Positions 59,897 to 64,000 of a stretch of DNA of 64,000 bases are shown here, piece after piece. The DNA lies in contig NZ_JARVWP010000004.1 of the NCBI RefSeq assembly GCF_029846235.1, positions 514,247-578,246 of the forward strand. The letters are read 5' to 3'. The notes beneath the pieces are model-generated. The model made no database searches. It was not told where the DNA came from and saw nothing but the letters and a program-made list of their open reading frames with translations. Every line of letters begins with the position of its first letter. Within the stretch, counting starts at the first letter, position 1. Position numbers and translations under genes: made by a program. The DNA is from Bradyrhizobium sp. CER78. GTDB lineage: Bacteria > Pseudomonadota > Alphaproteobacteria > Rhizobiales > Xanthobacteraceae.

Positions 59897-59972
59897 TGGC
59901 AGGAGTGGCAGGGCTCGAACCTGCGACCCCCGGTTTTGGAGACCGGTGCTCTACCAATTGAGCTACACTCCT
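59897..59972 (-). tRNA. tRNA-Trp (anticodon CCA)
   Basis: 76-nt cloverleaf with encoded CCA: acceptor AGGAGTG/CACTCCT with discriminator G, D-arm GCTC...GAGC, anticodon stem-loop CCGGT-CTCCAAA-ACCGG giving anticodon CCA, T-arm GCAGG-TTCGAGC-CCTGC. In many bacteria tRNA-Trp directly precedes secE; here 4.2 kb of catabolic genes lies between. Confidence 0.97.
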
Positions 59973-60007
59973 GCAGGGAACCTGCGTCGCCGCCGGTTCG
60001 CGCCGTT

Positions 60008-60036
60008 TCAAGCACAGGGCATGGCCGGTTTGCAAG
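60008..60036 (-). promoter_or_regulatory. Weak promoter candidate for tRNA-Trp
   Basis: CTTGCA-N17-GCTTGA on the minus strand, 35 nt before the tRNA 5' end. The -35 is good and the -10 poor. Confidence 0.35.
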
Positions 60037-60140
60037 GGCGAAGCAGCGAAGCTTCTGTTCATTGCAAAACTTCTGCGCCAGACTTCGGCCATCACCCCCG
60101 TCGGCACCTCGCCGCAAGAATCAAGAACCAGGGAGAGACC

Positions 60141-61364
60141 ATGAACGCCCAGACCGCCGCCAAGCACGCCCCCAGCCAGACCACCCCGTCCCTCCCCCTC
60201 GCCAAGCCCGAATCGATCGGACTGTCGAGCGCGCGGCTGCAGGCGCTGTCCGACACCTTCAAGCGCGAGGTCGACAAGGGAACCGCGCCCGGCTTCACGG
60301 TGCTGGTGGCGCGGCGCGGCCAGATCGGCTGGTTCGACGCGATCGGCCGGCAAAGCCCGGCGGCCGCTGCGCCGATGGCGCATGACACGATCTTCCGCAT
60401 CTTCTCGATGACCAAGCCGATCGTCTCGGTCGGCATCATGCAGCTGCTGGAGGACGGCCACTTCCTGCTGAGCGATCCCGTCGCGAAATTCATTCCCGAG
60501 TTCGCCGAGACCAAGGTCGGCGTCGAGCACAACGGCAAGCTTGAGCTCGTTCCCACCCAGCGGCAGATGACGATCCAGGACCTGCTGCGCCACACGTCGG
60601 GTTTGACGTATGACCACACCGGCAACGGCCCGGTGCAGGAGCTCTACAAGCAGTCGCGGCTGCGCAGCCGCAAGATCACCAATGCCGAGCACGCCACCAT
60701 GCTCGCCGCCATGCCGCTGGTCTGCCAGCCCGGCGCCGAGTGGAACTACAGCCGCTCCACCGACATCCTCGGCCGCATCATCGAGGTCGTCAGCGGCAAG
60801 ACGCTCGGCGAGTTCCTCACTGAGCGGATTCTCGCGCCGCTGCAAATGAACGAGACCGCCTTCCATACCGGGGAAGCCAATGCCGGCCGGCTCGCCGAGG
60901 CGTTTGCGAACGATCCCTGGACCAATGAGAAGGTGCAGCTGTTCAACATGCTGGAGAAGCCGGCGATGGAATCCGGCGGCGGCGGGCTGGTGTCGACCAC
61001 GATGGACTATGCCCGCTTCGCGCAGATGCTGCTCAACGGCGGCGCGCTTGACGGCACCAGGATCATCGGCCGCAAGACGCTCGAATTCATGGCCTCCGAT
61101 CACCTCGGCGCCGGCGTCAAGGTTCAGGGCACGCTGGTGTCGCCAGGCCACAGCTTCGGCCTCGGCTTCGCGGTGCGCATGCAGCAGGGCATCGCGCCGT
61201 TCTCCGGCTCGGTCGGCCAGTATTTCTGGAGCGGCATGGCCGGCACGTTCTTCTGGATCGATCCGAGCGAAGACCTGATCGCGGTCTTCATGATGCAGGG
61301 CCCGGGCCAGCGCGAGTATACCCGCTCGCTGGTGCGCAACGGGGTTTACGCGGCGGTGGAGTAA
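60141..61364 (+). CDS. Serine hydrolase, class C beta-lactamase/esterase family
   Basis: 407-aa family VIII-type esterase or penicillin-binding-like hydrolase. The nucleophile motif SMTK gives Ser89 and Lys92; the YSR motif places the catalytic Tyr at 203; GHSFGLGFAVRM and FFWIDPSED lie near the C-terminus. No signal peptide, so probably cytoplasmic and more likely an esterase than a beta-lactamase. The start at 60141 is preceded by GGGAGAG. It stands alone. Confidence 0.88.
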   Translation: MNAQTAAKHAPSQTTPSLPLAKPESIGLSSARLQALSDTFKREVDKGTAPGFTVLVARRGQIGWFDAIGRQSPAAAAPMAHDTIFRIFSMTKPIVSVGIMQLLEDGHFLLSDPVAKFIPEFAETKVGVEHNGKLELVPTQRQMTIQDLLRHTSGLTYDHTGNGPVQELYKQSRLRSRKITNAEHATMLAAMPLVCQPGAEWNYSRSTDILGRIIEVVSGKTLGEFLTERILAPLQMNETAFHTGEANAGRLAEAFANDPWTNEKVQLFNMLEKPAMESGGGGLVSTTMDYARFAQMLLNGGALDGTRIIGRKTLEFMASDHLGAGVKVQGTLVSPGHSFGLGFAVRMQQGIAPFSGSVGQYFWSGMAGTFFWIDPSEDLIAVFMMQGPGQREYTRSLVRNGVYAAVE

Positions 61365-61366
61365 TC

Positions 61367-61460
61367 CGTCATTCCGGGGCAGCCCGCAGGGCTGAACCCG
61401 GAATCTCGCGCAACGAGATCGAGATCCCGGGTTCGCGCTAACGCGCGCCCCGGGATGACG
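61367..61460. repeat. Intergenic inverted repeat, family C, copy 2
   Basis: CGTCATTCCGGGGC...GAACCCGGAATCTCG and its complementary half ...GAGATCCCGGGTTCG...GCCCCGGGATGACG, between two converging stop codons. Same element as 17115-17196 with a longer loop. Confidence 0.88.
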
Positions 61461-61467
61461 CTTCGCG

Positions 61468-62235
61468 TCAGCTGATCGTCGCGCCGCCGTCGATCACCAC
61501 GGTCTGGCCGGTCATGAAGTCACCGGCGCGCGAGCCCATGAACACGGCGGCACCGGCGATCTCGTCGGGCACACCGATGCGCAGCAGCGGCGAGCGCGCG
61601 GTCGAGGCCTTCAGGTTGTCCGGGTTGTCCCACAGCGCCTTGGCGAAGTCGGTCTTGATCAGGCCCGGCGCGATGCAGTTCACGCGGATATTGTGCTTGC
61701 CGTATTCGCAGGCGAGGTTGCGCGCGAGCTGCATGTCGGCGGCCTTGGAGATCGCGTAGGCGCCGAGGATGGTCGAACCCTTCAGGCCACCGATCGAGGA
61801 GACGATGATGATCGAACCGTCCTTGCGCTCGATCATCTGCGGCACCACCATCGAGATCAGCCAGTTGTTGGCGACGATGTTGTTGTCGAGGATCTTGCGG
61901 AACTGATCGTCGGAGATGCCGGCGAGCGGACCGTAATACGGATTGGACGCCGCGTTGCAGACCAGCACGTCGATCTTGCCGAAGGCACGATTGCTCTCGT
62001 CCACGAGGTTCTGCAGATTTTCCTTCGACGAGATATTGGCTGCGATCGCGACCGCGGTGCCCTTGCCGTAGCTGGCGTTGATCTCTTTGGCCACCTCTTC
62101 GCAGACATCGGCCTTGCGCGAGGAGATCACGACCTTGGCGCCGTGCTCGGCCATCCGCTCGGCAATGGCGCGTCCGATGCCGCGCGTCGAGCCGGTGATG
62201 ACGGCAACTTTTCCCTTCATGTCGAACAAGGTCAT
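61468..62235 (-). CDS. SDR-family oxidoreductase
   Basis: 255-aa short-chain dehydrogenase: TGSTRGIG (14-21), CNAA in place of NNAG (VLVCNAASNPYYG), catalytic Ser in IVSSIGG and YAISK, and the late NAD(P) block CIAPGLIKTDF. Starts at ATG 62235 behind GGGAGAG. Fatty-acid or steroid-type substrates are typical, none provable. Confidence 0.93.
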   Translation of the reverse strand: MTLFDMKGKVAVITGSTRGIGRAIAERMAEHGAKVVISSRKADVCEEVAKEINASYGKGTAVAIAANISSKENLQNLVDESNRAFGKIDVLVCNAASNPYYGPLAGISDDQFRKILDNNIVANNWLISMVVPQMIERKDGSIIIVSSIGGLKGSTILGAYAISKAADMQLARNLACEYGKHNIRVNCIAPGLIKTDFAKALWDNPDNLKASTARSPLLRIGVPDEIAGAAVFMGSRAGDFMTGQTVVIDGGATIS

Positions 62236-62309
62236 GGTTCTCTCCCTGATGTAAGGTGTTTGAATTCTGTGTCGAGCTTAGGCAGTGGTGCGGTGTTGCG
62301 ATAGCGCAA

Positions 62310-63017
62310 TCACGCAAGCTTGCTCGCCGGCCGCACCTCTGGCCCGGACGGCTGATGCATTGCGGCGTGGCGGGGATCGGCGATCCAGGGCTGCTGATTC
62401 ACCATCGGCAACCGCCAGGTCGACACATTGGGCGCCGCGATGTGATCGAGCCGCGTCACCGAGACATTGTCGATGTCGAAAGACAGACCGCGGTCCGGCT
62501 GGCCGCCAAGCGCAAGACCGACCGCGGCCCGGATCACGCCGCCATGGCCGACCGCGATGATGTCCCGGCCGGCTTCCGCGACCGTGATCCGCACGATGGT
62601 GCGACAGACGCGGGTGTAGAGATCCATGAAACTCTCGCCGCCGGGTGCCGGCTCGTTGACGTCGGCGAACCAGAGGTTGCCCGGCGGGCGGCTGGCGAGA
62701 AACGTGGCGCGGTTCATGCCCTGCCACCGGCCGAGATGCAGCTCGGCGAAGTCGCGTTCCTGCGTCATGCTTTCGGGCTTCGGATAACCGGCGGCCCAGA
62801 TCGCTTCCGCGGTCTTGTGCGTGCGCTTGAGATTGCTCGAATACCACACGGCGTTGCGCGGCAGCATTTTTGCGACCGCCTCGAACACTTCGACATCGCC
62901 GGTGTCGCAGTCGATATCCTCCTGCCCGTAGATGTTGCCGCCGTCGCTGCGCACCGGCGCATGACGAACCCACCACCACCGCGTCACCGTCACGTTAGGC
63001 TTCTCTGGATTGGACAT
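62310..63017 (-). CDS. Histidine phosphatase (phosphoglycerate-mutase-like)
   Basis: 235 aa with phosphohistidine motif WVRHAPV (His19, an RHA variant of the usual RHG), a Glu-containing middle (DFAELHLGRWQG) and the second catalytic His in VGHGGVIRAAVG. CobC/alpha-ribazole-phosphatase or 2,3-bisphosphoglycerate-mutase-like proteins share this layout. Same strand as the downstream SDR (74-nt gap), opposite to the next one. Confidence 0.88.
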   Translation of the reverse strand: MSNPEKPNVTVTRWWWVRHAPVRSDGGNIYGQEDIDCDTGDVEVFEAVAKMLPRNAVWYSSNLKRTHKTAEAIWAAGYPKPESMTQERDFAELHLGRWQGMNRATFLASRPPGNLWFADVNEPAPGGESFMDLYTRVCRTIVRITVAEAGRDIIAVGHGGVIRAAVGLALGGQPDRGLSFDIDNVSVTRLDHIAAPNVSTWRLPMVNQQPWIADPRHAAMHQPSGPEVRPASKLA

Positions 63018-63156
63018 CGGATGAGCCCTTCAATAGTGTCCCGTCACGCTGTACGTCACGCCGCACATCGTCTCAAGTGCTTCTGACGTTTGAAATTTTG
63101 TTTGAATTCCGTCGCGCGGCAGGCGTGCCACGGATCATGTGAACAGGGAGAAAATC

Positions 63157-63942
63157 ATGGGCCGCCTCGAAGGCAAATCCGTCATCATCACCGGCGCAGG
63201 CAGCGGCATCGGCCGCGCGGCCTCGCTGCTGTTCACCAGGGAAGGCGCCAAGCTGATCGCGGTCGATCGCACAGATGGCGTCAACGAGACCGCCAAGCTG
63301 GTGCGCGATGCCGGCGGCACGGTCGAATCCGTCACTGCGGACGCCGGCTCGGAGAGCGACGTGAAGGCCTTCATCGAGAAAGCGGTTTCGAAGTACGGCA
63401 AGCTCGACGCGATCTGGGCCAATGCCGGCGTCAGCGGCGGCCTCGTTCCGCTCGCCGACCAGACTCCGGAACATTGGCAGGAGGTGCTGCGCGTCAATCT
63501 GATCGGCCCGTTCCTCGCGATCAAGCATTCGATCCCGCACATGACCAAGCAGGGCCACGGTTCGATCGTCTGCACCGCCTCCGTCGCGGGCCTGAAGTCC
63601 GGCGCCAGCGGTCATCCCTACGGCGCGAGCAAGGCCGGCGTCATCAGCCTGGTGCAGACCACCGCCTACTCGCTCTCCGGCACCGGCGTGCGCATCAATG
63701 CAATCTGCCCGGGCCTGATCGAGACCGGCATGACCAAGCCGGTATTCGATCGCGCCAAGGAGCGCGGCACCCAGGACAAGATCGGCCAGCTCAATCCGCT
63801 GAAGCGCCCCGGCCAGCCCCATGAGCTCGCCGCGATGGGCCTGTTCCTGGCGAGCGACGAGGCGTCCTACGTCAACGGCCAGGCGATTCCCGTCGACGGC
63901 GGCCTGACGGCATCGATGCCGTATACGGGCAAGCCGATTTAG
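63157..63942 (+). CDS. SDR-family oxidoreductase
   Basis: 261-aa short-chain dehydrogenase: TGAGSGIG (12-19), NAGVSGG near 88, Ser in CTASVAG, YGASK, and CPGLIETGMTK. GGGAG lies seven bases before ATG 63157; a GTG at 63139 would add six residues. Divergent from the histidine phosphatase. Confidence 0.93.
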   Translation: MGRLEGKSVIITGAGSGIGRAASLLFTREGAKLIAVDRTDGVNETAKLVRDAGGTVESVTADAGSESDVKAFIEKAVSKYGKLDAIWANAGVSGGLVPLADQTPEHWQEVLRVNLIGPFLAIKHSIPHMTKQGHGSIVCTASVAGLKSGASGHPYGASKAGVISLVQTTAYSLSGTGVRINAICPGLIETGMTKPVFDRAKERGTQDKIGQLNPLKRPGQPHELAAMGLFLASDEASYVNGQAIPVDGGLTASMPYTGKPI

Positions 63943-64000
63943 CAACGGCGGTCTCCATTCGCCGTCCGGGCAACTGCCCGGACAGTGCCACCTCCACCGA

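Noticed and set aside
57157..60117. 986-codon open frame on the minus strand
   Set aside because: It runs through the tRNA-Trp gene and antisense to the ABC binding protein, then out of frame with the regulator and synthetase; purely a GC effect.
59833..60140. Integrase attachment site at tRNA-Trp
   Set aside because: No direct repeat of the tRNA 3' end and no integrase gene occurs in the window.

Overview
This 64 kb, GC-rich window looks like a Bradyrhizobium-type alphaproteobacterial chromosome. The support is the order and sequence of the ribosomal and RNA-polymerase genes, sigma70-type promoters of the form CTTGAC-N17-NTANAT, several families of palindromic intergenic repeats, and catabolic genes such as SDRs, acyl-CoA ligase and ABC binding proteins. 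No rRNA operon, insertion sequence, prophage or CRISPR array is visible. One tRNA gene, tRNA-Trp(CCA), is present.

Layout. Positions 1-16560 are an ordinary accessory or housekeeping flank: a secreted amidohydrolase, an RluA-family pseudouridine synthase, a secreted alpha/beta hydrolase, a rarA/Deg-protease pair overlapping by 4 nt, a porin, a divergent HxlR regulator/MDR dehydrogenase pair, a phosphotransferase with an uncharacterised partner, an SDR/DUF1330 pair and a chemoreceptor. From 16560 to 35668 (minus strand) lies the fused str-S10-spc-alpha cluster, in the order rpsL-rpsG-fusA-tuf-rpsJ-rplC-D-W-B-rpsS-rplV-rpsC-rplP-rpmC-rpsQ-rplN-X-E-rpsN-H-rplF-R-rpsE-rpmD-rplO-secY-adk-rpsM-rpsK-rpoA-rplQ, ending at a clear intrinsic terminator. 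An internal promoter is proposed after adk.

Positions 36242-41969 hold a three-gene accessory locus: a flavin monooxygenase, an ABC exporter with extremely acidic ends, and a fused FAD amine oxidase-SAM methyltransferase. It is wedged between rpoC and rpsL and isolated by the rpoC terminator. Positions 42092-55890 carry rplJL-rpoBC, then a D-2-hydroxyacid dehydrogenase, then secE-nusG-rplK-rplA; each block shows its own promoter and/or terminator. Positions 56019-59832 hold a catabolic module (acyl-CoA ligase, FadR-like regulator, divergent ABC binding protein). Two identical 13-bp operators each overlap the -10 region of a divergent promoter there. This module separates secE from tRNA-Trp. 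The right end has a serine hydrolase, two SDRs and a histidine phosphatase.

How it works together. The core is the transcription and translation machinery. The notable theme is that this usually compact cluster has been opened at three joints (tRNA-Trp/secE, rplA/rplJ, rpoC/rpsL) by small-molecule metabolism genes, with promoters and terminators placed so that each piece is expressed independently. The most unusual gene products are the oxidase-methyltransferase fusion, the acidic-tailed exporter, and an adenylate kinase carrying a histone-H1-like Lys/Ala tail. All functional calls are by motif and context read by eye; no database search was run.
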